Shown one piece after another: positions 35,529 to 45,492 of a stretch of 64,000 bases of DNA. The notes beneath the pieces were generated by a model that saw only the letters and a program-made list of their open reading frames with translations, ran no database searches and was not told the origin of the DNA. The translations under genes were made by a program, and so were the position numbers. Positions within the stretch are counted from its first letter, which is position 1. Each line of letters begins with the position of its first letter. This DNA is from Ruegeria sp. HKCCD8929 (GTDB lineage: Bacteria > Pseudomonadota > Alphaproteobacteria > Rhodobacterales > Rhodobacteraceae): positions 62,001-126,000 of the forward strand of contig NZ_WPZY01000008.1 in NCBI RefSeq assembly GCF_013031405.1. Reading direction: 5' to 3'.

Positions 35529-36584
35529 CTATTGGCCGCGCCAGAGATCATAGGCCTTGCGCATCACCGTCGGCAGGTCCGAGGGGCGGAACGCGTGTTT
35601 GCCGATGATCTGCAGCCCGTCCGGTTCCAGATCGTCGGGCAGAACCGCGCTGCGCAGATGCAAGATCAGGTGAAAGTGGGTGAAGGTATGGCGAACCTCG
35701 CCGGTCAGAACCTGCCAGCCCGCCTCAAAAGGCGGCATCTCGACCGGCGTTTCGGACCAGTGCGAGCCCGGCCAGCCCAGCATGCCCCCAAGCAGGCCCT
35801 TGTCAGGCCGTCGCTCCAGCAGCACCGCCCCATCGGCCCGGCGGGCAAGATAGGCGTATCCATAGCGGGTTGGCTTGGGCTTTTTCGGGCTCTTCTTCGG
35901 CAGTTCAGGCGCCGTTCCAGCAAGCCGCGCGCGGCACGGTTCTCGGAGAGGGCATATGCCGCAGGCGGGGGATTTTGGGGTGCAGATCGTGGCACCTAGA
36001 TCCATCACCGCCTGCGCGTAATCTCCGGGACGGATCGCCGGTGTCAGCGCCTCGGCATACTGTTTCAGCAGCGGTTTCGAGCCGGGTAGGGGCTCGTGAA
36101 TGTCATGAAACCGAGCCGTGACCCTCTCGACATTGCCATCCAGCACGGTCTCGGGTCTGTCAAATGCAATGGCAGCGATGGCGGCGGCGGTATACGGGCC
36201 GATGCCGGGCAGGGTCAGTAAGGTATCGTAGCTGTCGGGAAACTGCCCATCGTGCTCCCGCGCAACCACCCGTGCGCATTTCAGCAGGTTGCGCGCGCGG
36301 GCATAGTAGCCAAGCCCGGCCCATTCGCCCATCACGTGCTCATCCGGTGCCGCGGCCAGCGCCTCGACCCTGGGCCACCGGGCTGTGAAGCGCTGGAAAT
36401 AGTCTCGCACTGCCGCAACAGTGGTCTGCTGCAACATGACCTCGGACAGCCACACACGATAGGGATCGGGCCGCACACCCGCCGCACGGTCCGCCGGGCC
36501 CACCCGCCACGGCATCTTACGCGCATGCAGGTCGTACCAGCCCAGCAGCGCCCCGCTCACATCGAATTCAACGTCGTCACGCAA
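35529..36584 (-). CDS. mutY: A/G-specific adenine glycosylase MutY
   Basis: A 351-residue base-excision repair enzyme that removes adenine opposite 8-oxoguanine. The HhH glycosylase core has the catalytic E48 (SEVMLQQTTV), the LPGIGPYTAAAI hairpin and the essential D149 (TVLDGNVERV). The 4Fe-4S cluster ligands are C201, C208, C211 and C217 (CTPKSPACGICPLREPC). The C-terminal third is the NUDIX-like domain that recognises 8-oxoG. It is divergent from the dciA gene, an arrangement common in alphaproteobacteria. Confidence 0.95.
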   Translation of the reverse strand: MRDDVEFDVSGALLGWYDLHARKMPWRVGPADRAAGVRPDPYRVWLSEVMLQQTTVAAVRDYFQRFTARWPRVEALAAAPDEHVMGEWAGLGYYARARNLLKCARVVAREHDGQFPDSYDTLLTLPGIGPYTAAAIAAIAFDRPETVLDGNVERVTARFHDIHEPLPGSKPLLKQYAEALTPAIRPGDYAQAVMDLGATICTPKSPACGICPLREPCRARLAGTAPELPKKSPKKPKPTRYGYAYLARRADGAVLLERRPDKGLLGGMLGWPGSHWSETPVEMPPFEAGWQVLTGEVRHTFTHFHLILHLRSAVLPDDLEPDGLQIIGKHAFRPSDLPTVMRKAYDLWRGQ

Positions 36585-36665
36585 GTTTTATTCCTCTGCC
36601 CGTCGGGTTTCGCTGGCACCCGGCCAGACGCTCACTACAATAGCGCCTGAGGAGTCGGAAACCAG

Positions 36666-37172
36666 ATGCCGCCCAGACGTTCCACCACCCGCGGGTTCAA
36701 ACGCACCGCGACGCTGCTCAACGACCAGATCCGGCGTGCCGGGGAAAGCCGGGGCTTTGCGGTGTCGCGTTTGCTGACACATTGGGCAGAGGTCGTGGGG
36801 CAGGACATCGCCGCCATCGCGCGGCCCGTCAATGTGGGCTATGGGCGCGGCGGGTTCGGGGCCACGCTGACCGTGCTGACCACCGGGCCGCAGGCGCCGA
36901 TGCTGGAAATGCAGAAGGAACAGCTACGCGCCAAGGTGAACGCCGTCTACGGCTACAACGCCATCAGCCGCGTGCGCATCACCCAGACCGCTCCGACCGG
37001 ATTTGCCGAGGGGCAGGCCAGTTTCGAACACAAGCCGAAACCGGCAAAACCCGAAATCGCACCCGAAATTGCCGCCGAGGCGAGCAAGGCCGCCGGAGAC
37101 GTGCACGACACCGATCTGCGCTCTGCCCTTGAACGTCTGGGCCGCAACGTTTTATCCAAGCAAAAACGCTGA
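36666..37172 (+). CDS. dciA: DUF721 protein (DciA-like replicative helicase loader)
   Basis: A 168-residue protein with the DUF721 core (SRLLTHWAEVVGQDIAAIAR ... LTVLTTGPQAPMLEMQKEQL). DciA proteins help load DnaB in bacteria without DnaC. The C-terminal tail (about 110-168) is Ala/Lys/Glu-rich and likely disordered. It precedes a DsbA-like gene by 13 bases and is divergent from mutY. The family is clear; the DciA function rests on family knowledge. Confidence 0.85.
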   Translation: MPPRRSTTRGFKRTATLLNDQIRRAGESRGFAVSRLLTHWAEVVGQDIAAIARPVNVGYGRGGFGATLTVLTTGPQAPMLEMQKEQLRAKVNAVYGYNAISRVRITQTAPTGFAEGQASFEHKPKPAKPEIAPEIAAEASKAAGDVHDTDLRSALERLGRNVLSKQKR

Positions 37173-37185
37173 GAAAGGGCTGAGA

Positions 37186-37851
37186 ATGACCCGTTTTGCA
37201 ACCGTAATCTGTGCGGCCGTCGCCATGGCGGCAGGCGCCTACTGGCTGACTCAGTCGCCCTCGAACACGCCTGCCAATCCGCTGATCGGCAGTGCCGAGG
37301 CGCAAGAGGCCGATATCGACACCTCGACCATCGTCGAGATGGTTCAGGGTGCAGACGACGCGCCGGTCGAGATCATCGAATACGCCTCGTTCACCTGTCC
37401 GCATTGCGCGTCGTTCCATGACGGGCCGTACAAGCAGCTCAAGAAGGATTTCATCGACACCGGCAAGGTCAAATTCGTCTACCGTGAGGTCTACTTTGAC
37501 CGCTACGGGCTGTGGGCCTCGATGGTGGCGCGCTGCACCGGGCCGGACAAGTTCTTTGGCCTGACCGATCTGATCTTCAAGGAACAGTCCAACTGGGCGC
37601 GCGCGGGCGGTCCGTCCGAGATCGTGGCTGCGTTGCGCAAGATCGGCCTGAAGGCCGGGATCAGCAACGAGCAGCTGGATGCCTGTCTGCAGGACGCTAC
37701 ACGGGCGCAGACGCTGGTCGCCTGGTATCAGGAAAACGCCGAGCGTGATGGAATCAACGCGACGCCCAGCTTCGTGATGAACGGCAAGAAAGTGGATAAC
37801 CAGTCTTATGCCGAATTCAAGAAACTGATCGAAGCGGAACTGGGTAGCTGA
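37186..37851 (+). CDS. DsbA/BdbD-type periplasmic thiol-disulfide protein
   Basis: A 221-residue thioredoxin-fold protein with an N-terminal membrane anchor or signal (FATVICAAVAMAAGAYWL) and the redox motif C71-P-H-C74 (YASFTCPHCASFHDG). A second cysteine pair (C in VARCTGPD and DACLQDAT) may be structural. The cis-Pro region is NATPSFVMNGK. The frame is open further upstream, but ATG 37186 has the signal sequence and a ribosome binding site (GAGAAAGGG). The stop overlaps the start of the CoA-transferase gene by one base. Confidence 0.88.
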   Translation: MTRFATVICAAVAMAAGAYWLTQSPSNTPANPLIGSAEAQEADIDTSTIVEMVQGADDAPVEIIEYASFTCPHCASFHDGPYKQLKKDFIDTGKVKFVYREVYFDRYGLWASMVARCTGPDKFFGLTDLIFKEQSNWARAGGPSEIVAALRKIGLKAGISNEQLDACLQDATRAQTLVAWYQENAERDGINATPSFVMNGKKVDNQSYAEFKKLIEAELGS

Positions 37852-38963
37852 TGACGGCACCGCTTGCCGGTCTGAAAGTCATCGAACTGGCACGTATTCT
37901 GGCTGGCCCCTGGGCCGGCCAGACTTTTGCCGATCTGGGCGCCGAGGTCATCAAGGTGGAATCGCCCGCAGGCGATGACACCCGCGCCTGGGGCCCTCCG
38001 TTTGTGACGCGGGGCGAAGATGTCTCGGCCGCGTATTACCATTCGGCCAATCGGGGCAAGGCCTCGGTCACAGTGGATTTTTCGACCCCCGAAGGGCAGG
38101 CGCAAGTGCGCGAGCTGGTGGCGGATGCCGATATCCTGATCGAGAACTTCAAGGTCGGCGGGTTGAAGAAATATGGGCTGGACTATGACAGCCTGAAACG
38201 GGTCAACCCGCGCCTCATCTACTGCTCGATCACCGGGTTCGGCCAAACCGGGCCTTATGCGCACCGTGCGGGCTATGATTTCATCATTCAGGGTATGTCC
38301 GGGCTGATGTCGATCACCGGTGAGCCCGATGGCCAGCCGCAAAAGGCAGGTGTGGCGATCACCGATGTCTTTACCGGTATCTACGCGGTTGCGGGGGTTC
38401 TGGCGGCACTGCACCAACGTGAGAGTACCGGGCGCGGGCAGCATGTGGATATGGCGCTGCTGGACGTGGCGGTGGCCGTCACCGCAAATCAGGCGCTGAA
38501 CTATCTGACCACCGGCAAGGCGCCGGAGCGGATGGGCAACGCGCATGTGAACCTCGCGCCCTATCAAGTCTTCGATTGTAACGACGGGCATATCATCATC
38601 GCCACCGGCAATGACCGGCAGTATCAGCGGCTCTGCCGGGTGCTGGGCCTCGATGATATGGCAGAGGCGCCCGAGTTTCTGCGCAACAAGGACCGGCTGG
38701 CCAATCGCCGGGTGATGATCGCGCGGCTGAACGGGGCGACGGCGCAATGGGCCAAGCTCGATCTGCTCGCCGCTTGTGAGGCGCAGGGCATCCCCGCCGG
38801 GCCGATCAACACACTGGACGAAGTGATGGCCGATCCGCAGGTTGTGGCGCGCGGGATGCAGATCGAGCTGGACGGGGTGCCGGGCGTGCGCTCACCCTTT
38901 GTCTTTTCGGATGCGGACCTGGCTCTGCACCGGCCCGCGCCGAAGCTGGGCGAAGACAGCTAA
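37851..38963 (+). CDS. CaiB/BaiF-family (class III) CoA-transferase
   Basis: A 370-residue family III CoA-transferase, which moves CoA between organic acids through an enzyme-bound anhydride. The start ([20 protein letters not shown]) and the block [13 protein letters not shown] are typical. The catalytic aspartate is in [12 protein letters not shown]. The gene is coupled to the dsbA-like gene (TGATG overlap). The acyl substrate is not evident. In many alphaproteobacteria smc follows the dsbA-like gene; here this gene takes that place. Confidence 0.9.
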   Translation: MTAPLAGLKVIELARILAGPWAGQTFADLGAEVIKVESPAGDDTRAWGPPFVTRGEDVSAAYYHSANRGKASVTVDFSTPEGQAQVRELVADADILIENFKVGGLKKYGLDYDSLKRVNPRLIYCSITGFGQTGPYAHRAGYDFIIQGMSGLMSITGEPDGQPQKAGVAITDVFTGIYAVAGVLAALHQRESTGRGQHVDMALLDVAVAVTANQALNYLTTGKAPERMGNAHVNLAPYQVFDCNDGHIIIATGNDRQYQRLCRVLGLDDMAEAPEFLRNKDRLANRRVMIARLNGATAQWAKLDLLAACEAQGIPAGPINTLDEVMADPQVVARGMQIELDGVPGVRSPFVFSDADLALHRPAPKLGEDS

Positions 38964-39958
38964 GGCGCAGGCGCGGCTGCCAGCATCATCGCGCGTACCT
39001 TCTCCGCCTCGGGCACATGCAGGCGCACCGGCAAGGTGATCACCTTGCTGCGGAATGCGGGTGGCAGGCGCACCGCGTCCTTTTCGGTCGTCACCATCTG
39101 TGCGCCAAGCAGCTTCGCCTCATTCTCCAGCCGGGTCATCATTGCAGTCGTCAGCGGTTGGTGGTCGTCCAGCGCCTCGGCCCGTAGCACCTGAGCGCCC
39201 TGCTGGCGCAGGGTGCGAAAGAACTTGGCCGGGTTGCCGATGCCCGCAAAGGCCAGAACCGGCGTGCTGCTCCAGTCCATCCCGGTCTGCAATGCGCGCA
39301 CCTCGCCAGTGGAGTGAGGCACGGTCAACCGCACGCCCCAGACATCAGAAAACGCGCATTGTGCCTCCTCGTCTCCCAGCGACAGCACCAGATGCGCCCG
39401 CCGCAATCCGATATCGACTGGCTCGCGCAACGGTCCGGCGGGCAGGCACAGCCCGTTGCCGAAACCCTGGCCCGCATCCACCACGATTAGCGAGAAATCC
39501 TTGGCCACGGCAGGATTCTGAAACCCGTCATCCAACACGATCACAGTCGCCCCGCCCTGTGCCGCCGCACGCGCACCGGCGGCCCGATCCTTGGCGACCC
39601 AGACCTCGGCAAAGGCGGCCAGCAGCAGCGGCTCGTCGCCCACCTGGTCGGCCTTGTGTCGCCCTGGATCGACCTGCACCGGCCCGTCGAGCGAACCGCC
39701 ATAGCCGCGTGTGACCACATGCGGCTCGTGCCCGGCGCCGCGCAGCTGTTCCACCACCCATATCGCCGTGGGGGTCTTGCCGGTGCCACCTGCGTTCAGG
39801 TTACCGACGCAGATCACCGGCACCTGCGCCCGGAACTCGGCGCCCGAAGCCAGCCGCCGAGCCGTGGCACGGGCGTAGATCTTGCCCAGTGGTGACAACA
39901 GCCGGGCGCGCCAGTCCAGGCGGTCCGGGCCGGTATGCCAGAACTCAGGTGCCCGCAT
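38960..39958 (-). CDS. lpxK: Tetraacyldisaccharide 4'-kinase LpxK
   Basis: A 332-residue inner-membrane-associated kinase that adds the 4'-phosphate to the lipid A precursor. The P-loop reads [16 protein letters not shown] (about 48-63), an unusual Walker A typical of Lpx[12 protein letters not shown] carries the second acidic motif. It overlaps waaA by 14 bases and converges on the CoA-transferase gene with a 4-base overlap. It is the last gene of a leftward pmbA-cysQ-waaA-lpxK series. Confidence 0.93.
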   Translation of the reverse strand: MRAPEFWHTGPDRLDWRARLLSPLGKIYARATARRLASGAEFRAQVPVICVGNLNAGGTGKTPTAIWVVEQLRGAGHEPHVVTRGYGGSLDGPVQVDPGRHKADQVGDEPLLLAAFAEVWVAKDRAAGARAAAQGGATVIVLDDGFQNPAVAKDFSLIVVDAGQGFGNGLCLPAGPLREPVDIGLRRAHLVLSLGDEEAQCAFSDVWGVRLTVPHSTGEVRALQTGMDWSSTPVLAFAGIGNPAKFFRTLRQQGAQVLRAEALDDHQPLTTAMMTRLENEAKLLGAQMVTTEKDAVRLPPAFRSKVITLPVRLHVPEAEKVRAMMLAAAPAP

Positions 39959-41180
39959 GTTCGGCCCTCCGCCTGTCCAGCCGGTCCTGCACCATGTCGA
40001 TCAGCTGATCGGTCAGTTGCGCGCCCTCGCTGACCACTTGCCAGCCCGCCAGAGCCACGCTGGCCGCCTGATCGGGCGACAGCAGCTCGACCACGCCCTT
40101 GCCCAACTCTTCGGCGGTTCGGACCTGACGCGCCGCTCCGGCATCGGCCAACCGCTTGTATATGTCCGCATGCTCGCCAACATTGGGTCCGTGGATCACC
40201 GCCGAGCCCAAAGCCACCGCCACTAGCGGATCCTTGCCGCCGGGGCCGGGTTCCAGTGAACTGCCGACGAAGGTCAGAGGCGACACCCGGTACCATAGGC
40301 CCAAGTCCTCGGGGTAGGCGGTCAGGATCACCTGCGTGGTGTCCTCGATCTCATCGCCGGCATCCCAATTGGCGCAACGCAAATCCATTGTCTCGAGCCT
40401 CTTGCGCAGCGGATCAGCCTCGGCGCCGTCGGCGACATGAAGGATCAGCACCATCCGATGGAGCAGCCGCAATGCATGACGATGAGCGGTCAGGACCGAT
40501 ATGAACTCTTTGTCCTGAACCCAGGCGGCCAGCCATACGGGCCGGCTTGCAAGCGCGTGATTGGTTTCGATCAATTCGTCCTCGGGCCACGGGGCGGGGT
40601 TCGAGCTGACGCGCAGACGCGCCGAAATCGCGACCTTGGCATACATCACGCCTAGCCGCCGGATCTGCCGGGCGGTTTCGTCATTCGTGACCAGAATGGA
40701 TTCGAAACACTCCAACGTTTGTCGAGGCAGATCGGGCAGCCAGCGTGGCTTATGCGGGACCAGTTCCTGTGTATCGACTTCAAGCAGCACCATCGGGATA
40801 TCCCGGCCCGCCGCGTCTGAAATCAGGTTGGGCAACAGACCCGCACCGGACCATAGCCCCATTTCGGGCCGCCAATGATCGAGAAACCCGCGCACGGCGC
40901 CTGCGTTGTCCTGCGGCAGCGGAACCAAGGGTGAGCAGCTTTCGCCCCACTCGCCCAAGTCGGCGTCGGAGGGCCCGGTCAACAGCACCGAGAGCTCTGC
41001 CCGTTGCGCCAGCAGGCGGCGGCACAGGTCGTTCAACGGCGCAAGACGCTCGCGCTCGCTGACATGCACCCACAGAAGCTCTCCATCGGGTCGTTGCGGC
41101 GCCCCATCGCCGTTTTGAGGCGCGCCGCGCCACGACAACACGCGGTAGGCCGCGAGGCTGAGTGAGCGAGACCGCGCCAC
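39945..41180 (-). CDS. waaA: 3-deoxy-D-manno-octulosonic acid (Kdo) transferase
   Basis: A divergent member of the WaaA/KdtA glycosyltransferase family, which attaches Kdo to lipid A. The N-terminal GT-B half includes [32 protein letters not shown] and [17 protein letters not shown]. The C-terminal half has [20 protein letters not shown] and [20 protein letters not shown], close to family motifs. The frame extends upstream to a TTG at 41288, but that stretch lacks protein character; GTG 41180, giving [19 protein letters not shown], fits the family start (411 residues). It lies four bases after a small open frame and overlaps lpxK downstream. Confidence 0.85.
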   Translation of the reverse strand: MARSRSLSLAAYRVLSWRGAPQNGDGAPQRPDGELLWVHVSERERLAPLNDLCRRLLAQRAELSVLLTGPSDADLGEWGESCSPLVPLPQDNAGAVRGFLDHWRPEMGLWSGAGLLPNLISDAAGRDIPMVLLEVDTQELVPHKPRWLPDLPRQTLECFESILVTNDETARQIRRLGVMYAKVAISARLRVSSNPAPWPEDELIETNHALASRPVWLAAWVQDKEFISVLTAHRHALRLLHRMVLILHVADGAEADPLRKRLETMDLRCANWDAGDEIEDTTQVILTAYPEDLGLWYRVSPLTFVGSSLEPGPGGKDPLVAVALGSAVIHGPNVGEHADIYKRLADAGAARQVRTAEELGKGVVELLSPDQAASVALAGWQVVSEGAQLTDQLIDMVQDRLDRRRAEHAGT

Positions 41181-41184
41181 GGGA

Positions 41185-41313
41185 TCAGCCCGCCCCTGTC
41201 CGGGTTTGTAAGGTGAGCCCGGCCTTCTGGCCGTCGGCAAGCGTACCTCCATCGGTGCCCGCAAGCGGGGCGTCGCACGTGCCGTCAAGGGCAGGGTGCG
41301 CGCGATGGGTCAA
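41185..41313 (-). CDS. Possible 42-aa leader ORF upstream of waaA
   Basis: A TTG at 41313 is preceded at ideal distance by AAGGAG, the best ribosome binding site in the 200 bases between cysQ and waaA. The frame (MTHRAHPALDGTCDAP ...) runs 42 codons and its TGA ends four bases before the GTG of waaA. This is the arrangement of a translationally coupled leader peptide. I know no homologous family, and the peptide could be spurious. Confidence 0.3.
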   Translation of the reverse strand: MTHRAHPALDGTCDAPLAGTDGGTLADGQKAGLTLQTRTGAG

Positions 41314-41379
41314 TGATCGCTCCTTCCAGTCCCGCAGAGGTGCGGGGTTGCCGGCAACCTACGGTTTTCATTAACGAGG

Positions 41380-42192
41380 TCAAGTTTTTGCGGTTCCGGG
41401 AATGCCGGTTCCAGCGGGGTCAAGCGCGTCGCTCAACTGCTGGTGCACGCGCGTTCCCGCAGCGACGATCCCGTTCAGCCGGGGGTGTGGATTGTTGAAC
41501 CGAAGGGGCTGCCCGGTGCGATCCGTGCACCGTCCCAACGCCTCACGCAGGATCAGGTCGCCGGCGGCGATATCCCATTCCCAACTGGGGCGCAGGGTCA
41601 GCATTCCGTCGAACCGCCCCTGTCCCACAAGCGCCATGCGATAGGCCAGTGACGGGCGATACGCGCGCGCGAAATCCGGCGCGCTACCCTGCCGCCAATG
41701 TCGTGGGTCCAGGTTGGGTTTTGCGGCCAGTATCTCGGCCTCAGCCAGCGTCGCTTTCTGCGAGACCTTGATCGGTTCGCCGTTCAGCGTGGCACCCTGG
41801 CCGGTGGCGGCGGCATAGAGCAGGTCGCGTTGCGGCAGATAGATCACCGCCGCTGTCACGATACCGCCCTGCGCCACCGCCAGCGAATGCGCCCATGTGC
41901 GGGACCCTTCGGCAAAGCTGCGGGTGCCGTCGATAGGGTCGACGATAAATACCCTCTCACAAGCCAGCCGGTCGGTACTGTCCTCGGTCTCTTCACTGAG
42001 CCAGCCATAGCCGGGACGGGCGCCCGGCAGCCGGTCTTCGAGCATGGTGTTCACGGCCAGATCGGCCTCGGTCACTGGGCCCGCGTCCCCGGGTTTGTCC
42101 CAGCGCTGCGCCGTGCGCCCCGAGTACCTTGTGGCGATGCGCCCGGCCTCGAGTGCGGCGTCGATGAGTAGGGGCAGGTCAGTTGCCGGCAA
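41380..42192 (-). CDS. cysQ: 3'(2'),5'-bisphosphate nucleotidase CysQ / inositol-phosphatase family
   Basis: A 270-residue Mg-dependent phosphatase of the inositol monophosphatase superfamily. The metal site is seen in GWLSEETEDSTDR, IVDPIDGTRSFAEGSRTWAH and SWEWDIAAGDLIL. CysQ clears 3'-phosphoadenosine 5'-phosphate from sulfate assimilation; an inositol-phosphate or other substrate remains possible. It overlaps pmbA by 14 bases and is upstream of waaA. Confidence 0.82.
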   Translation of the reverse strand: MPATDLPLLIDAALEAGRIATRYSGRTAQRWDKPGDAGPVTEADLAVNTMLEDRLPGARPGYGWLSEETEDSTDRLACERVFIVDPIDGTRSFAEGSRTWAHSLAVAQGGIVTAAVIYLPQRDLLYAAATGQGATLNGEPIKVSQKATLAEAEILAAKPNLDPRHWRQGSAPDFARAYRPSLAYRMALVGQGRFDGMLTLRPSWEWDIAAGDLILREALGRCTDRTGQPLRFNNPHPRLNGIVAAGTRVHQQLSDALDPAGTGIPGTAKT

Positions 42193-43525
42193 GGGTCATC
42201 CCTTCGATCAGCAGCGAGGGGACGACGCGCGAGAGATAGGTGCGCGCATCGTTCGCCGGGACGATCCGTTTCAGCATGTCGCGCAGATTGCCTGCGATGG
42301 TGCATTCGTTGACCGGATGAGTGATCTCGCCATTCTCGACCCAGAACCCCGAGGCGCCCCGCGAATAGTCGCCGGTATTGGGGTTGATGGTCGAGCCGAT
42401 CATCGAGGTGACCAGCAGCCCGGTACCCATGTCCCGCAGCAGGTCCGCGCGGCTTTTGTCGCCCTGCGTCAGGCCGAGGTTCCAGTTGCTGGGCGAGGGC
42501 GGTGCGGACACGCTGCGCGCCGCGTTGCCGGTCGAGGTCATCTCAAGCTTGCGGGCGCTGGACAGATCCAGCGTCCATCCGGTCAGAACCCCGTTCTCGA
42601 AAATCGCGCGGCGGCGGGTCGGCAGCCCCTCGGCATCGAACGGGCGCGAGCCGGCGATGCGTGGGCGATGCGGGTCTTCGATCAGCGACAGATGCTCGGG
42701 CAGCACCTGCTCTCCCAAACTGTCCTTGAGCCATGAGGCGCCACGCGCAATCGCTGCGCCGTTGGCGGCGGCCACCAGATGACCGATCAGCGAAGAGGAA
42801 ATGCGTTCATCGAACAGAACCGGAAAGCTGCCGGTCGCCGGCTGCCGGGCGCCGACCAGTTGCGTCGCCCGCTCGCCCGCTTTCCGACCGATCTCGGAAG
42901 CGCTGCGCAGATCCGATTGAAAGGTGCGACTGTCGCCGTCGTAGTCGCGCTCCATGCCGGTGCCAGTGCCCGAGATCGCCACGCAGGAGACTGAGCGGCT
43001 GGTCCGAGCATACCCGCCCGAAAACCCGTTGGTGGCGGCCAGATGCACCCGGTGCACGCCATAGCCCGCCGCGGCGTCCGACACCTGCGTCACACCCTCG
43101 ACTGCCATGGCCTCGGCCTCGGCGGTCAGGGCATCCTGCATCAGCGCCTCGGCGGAGGGTTCGGGGGAGGCGTCGAACAATTCCAGTACGTCCGCGTCCC
43201 AGTCCTGGGCCACTTGATCCGCAGCGGCCAACCCGGCAAACGGGTCCTCGGGCGCCTCCCTTGCCATCGCCACAGCTCGCTCGGCCATGGATGTCAGCGT
43301 GTCGGGACGGCTGTCCGAGCTGGACACGATGGCCTGCCGCTTGCCCAGCAACACCCGTAGCCCCAGATCGGCGCCCTCGGAGCGTTCGGCATGTTCCAGC
43401 GCCCCGCCGCGCACCTCGACCGAAACGGATGACCCTTCGATCACGATCGCATCGGCGGCCTCAGCCCCCGCCTTGCGGGCGGCGTCCAGCAGGGCTTGGC
43501 TGATCTCTTCGGGTGTCCGGGTCAT
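42179..43525 (-). CDS. pmbA: TldD/PmbA-family metalloprotease-like protein (TldE/PmbA)
   Basis: A 448-residue protein of the TldD/TldE family, which with its partner degrades peptides and matures microcins and takes part in CcdA turnover. Characteristic stretches are GSSVSVEVRGGALEHAERSE near the N-terminus, GFSGGYARTSRSVSCVAI in the middle and GSTINPNTGDYSRGASGFWV near the C-terminus. It lacks the HExxxH zinc motif of TldD, as expected for the PmbA/TldE subunit. It is first in the leftward series with cysQ, waaA and lpxK. Confidence 0.9.
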   Translation of the reverse strand: MTRTPEEISQALLDAARKAGAEAADAIVIEGSSVSVEVRGGALEHAERSEGADLGLRVLLGKRQAIVSSSDSRPDTLTSMAERAVAMAREAPEDPFAGLAAADQVAQDWDADVLELFDASPEPSAEALMQDALTAEAEAMAVEGVTQVSDAAAGYGVHRVHLAATNGFSGGYARTSRSVSCVAISGTGTGMERDYDGDSRTFQSDLRSASEIGRKAGERATQLVGARQPATGSFPVLFDERISSSLIGHLVAAANGAAIARGASWLKDSLGEQVLPEHLSLIEDPHRPRIAGSRPFDAEGLPTRRRAIFENGVLTGWTLDLSSARKLEMTSTGNAARSVSAPPSPSNWNLGLTQGDKSRADLLRDMGTGLLVTSMIGSTINPNTGDYSRGASGFWVENGEITHPVNECTIAGNLRDMLKRIVPANDARTYLSRVVPSLLIEGMTLAGN

Positions 43526-43707
43526 GGGGCCTCCGTTTCCTTGATTTGGACCTAGCCGCGCCTCATCCGTCCTGCAAGCCCCTGGGCCTGAAAAGAATGG
43601 TGAGGTCAGGTGCGCTCATCTCGTTGAGCTGCGGCAAAAGCAGCGTGCGACATGGCGCGAGAACTTGGCTGCTAGCGACAGACTGATGCTGCGTGGCCGA
43701 AAACCAA

Positions 43708-43735
43708 AATGGGCGGCACCTGCGCGCCGCCCATT
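43708..43735 (-). terminator. Rho-independent terminator after the peptide-binding-protein gene
   Basis: A perfect 10-bp stem (AATGGGCGGC / GCCGCCCATT) with an 8-base loop lies 22 bases past the stop of the minus-strand binding-protein gene. On the minus strand it is followed by TTTTGGTTTT. It closes that gene as a single-gene transcript. Confidence 0.8.
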
Positions 43736-43757
43736 CTTACCTTGCCTGTGATCAGGC

Positions 43758-45338
43758 TCAGTTCATGGTGAAATACTTGAACTTGGCGGTGTCGTCCGGC
43801 GCCACGATGGTACCCACGTTCGACTTCATGCCCCAGTTCAGCACCTGATGGTGGATCGGGATGTAAAGCTGTTCGTCTTGCACCACTTGCCAAATCTCCG
43901 CGATCATTTCATCGCGCTTGGGCAGGTTGGTCTCGGATGCCAGCGCCTCGATCTTGGCGTCGAGATCGGGGTTCGAGAAGCGGGTGCCATTCCACGAGCC
44001 GTATTTCTCACCCTTGGTGTGGGCTAGGAAGTTGAAGATGTACTCCGAGTCGTAGGTCGGAACACCCCAGCCCAGCATGTAGAAATCGGTCTCAAGGTTG
44101 TTGATCAGCGGGAAGTGCTGTGCCTTGGGTTTGGCATCCAGATTCACCGTGACCCCGATTTGCGCCAGCATGCCGACGGCGGCCTGACAAATCGCCTCGT
44201 CATTGATGTAGCGGTCGTTCGGGCAGTCGAGCTGGATCGAGAACCCGTCGCCATAGCCCGCTTCCTCCATCAGCCCCTTGGCGGTGGCGATGTCGGTCTT
44301 GGACGAGCTGTCCATCGCCTCGTCCCAGCCGTTGACAAACGGGGGCGAGATCATGCCCGCGGGCTGCGACTGACCGCGCATCACCACCTGCTTGATGGCA
44401 TCGCGGTTGATTGCCATCGACATGGCCTGACGCACGCGGACATCCGCAAGGGGGTTCTTGCCGTCGACATTGTCGTTGGCCAGATCCTCATCGCCCTGGT
44501 TCATGCCGAAAAAGATCACCCGGTTCTGCGGCGCGGTGCGCACATCCAGACCGTCGGCTCCGGCCACGCGGCCCAGATCCTGCACCGGCACGTCCTGGAT
44601 AAAGTCCACCTCACCCGACAAGAGCGCGGCAACCCGGGTCGCGGCGTTCTGGATCGGAGTGTAGATGATCTCGGTCACAGCCATCGGGAACTCGTCTTTG
44701 CCCCAATAGTTCTCGTTCATCGTCAGAACGGTTTTTACGTCCGGTTCGCGGCTGACCAGCTTGTACGGTCCGGTGCCGTTGGCGTTCTTGGCAGCAAACG
44801 TGTCCTCGCCGCCCTCATAGTCCTGCACCTTGACCGCGCCGTTGGCCTCGGCCCAGGTCTTATCCATCATGAACATGTTGGTGAGGTTGTTGGGCATGAT
44901 CGGGTTTGGCCCGTTGGTCTCGATCTCGACGGTGTACTTGTCGGCAGCGCGCACCTCTTTCACCGAAGCCAGTAGTTCCTTGTAATCCGAATCCGGTGTC
45001 ATCGCGCGGTTGAGCGAGAACACCACATCCTCGCTGTCGAATTCGGCACCGTCATGAAAGGTGACGCCCTCGCGCAGCTTGAACACCCAGATATTAGGGT
45101 TCTCTTCCGACGGCCCCCATTCGGTGGCCAGCGCCGGTACCATCGCGCCGGTCATGTCGCGCATCACCAGCGGCTCCATGATCTGGTGCGCCAGCGCAGA
45201 GGTCGGGCCTTCGTTCTGCGCATGCGGATCCAGCGTCAGCGCGTCACCCGCGCGCGCCCAGCGGATCGTCTCGGCCGAGGCTCCGGCGGCCATCAGCGCG
45301 GTGGCGCTGGCCGCCAGAAGAAGATGTTTGAAAGTCAT
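43758..45338 (-). CDS. Peptide/nickel-type ABC substrate-binding protein (DppA family)
   Basis: A 526-residue family 5 solute-binding protein. The start ATG 45338 has a strong ribosome binding site (GGGAGAAG) and gives a clear signal peptide (FKHLLLAASATALMAAGASA). The mature protein has WARAGDALTLDPHAQNEGPT, LREGVTFHDGAEFDSEDVVF and NGTGPYKLVS, all typical of oligopeptide-binding proteins. A terminator directly follows, and no permease or ATPase gene is near, so its transporter partners must be encoded elsewhere. Ligand is unknown. Confidence 0.92.
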   Translation of the reverse strand: MTFKHLLLAASATALMAAGASAETIRWARAGDALTLDPHAQNEGPTSALAHQIMEPLVMRDMTGAMVPALATEWGPSEENPNIWVFKLREGVTFHDGAEFDSEDVVFSLNRAMTPDSDYKELLASVKEVRAADKYTVEIETNGPNPIMPNNLTNMFMMDKTWAEANGAVKVQDYEGGEDTFAAKNANGTGPYKLVSREPDVKTVLTMNENYWGKDEFPMAVTEIIYTPIQNAATRVAALLSGEVDFIQDVPVQDLGRVAGADGLDVRTAPQNRVIFFGMNQGDEDLANDNVDGKNPLADVRVRQAMSMAINRDAIKQVVMRGQSQPAGMISPPFVNGWDEAMDSSSKTDIATAKGLMEEAGYGDGFSIQLDCPNDRYINDEAICQAAVGMLAQIGVTVNLDAKPKAQHFPLINNLETDFYMLGWGVPTYDSEYIFNFLAHTKGEKYGSWNGTRFSNPDLDAKIEALASETNLPKRDEMIAEIWQVVQDEQLYIPIHHQVLNWGMKSNVGTIVAPDDTAKFKYFTMN

Positions 45339-45492
45339 GTACTTCTCTCCCAGTTTTATTGTTCTCCCGTCTCCTGAGAGACGGTCGGCTGTGTTGCCAG
45401 CCATCATGGCGCGTATCTTTTCGGGCCTTTGCACGTATTGCAACAGTTGAGGTGGAATTGCCCTTGCGTCACCTCAGTGCGCGGGTTCCCGG

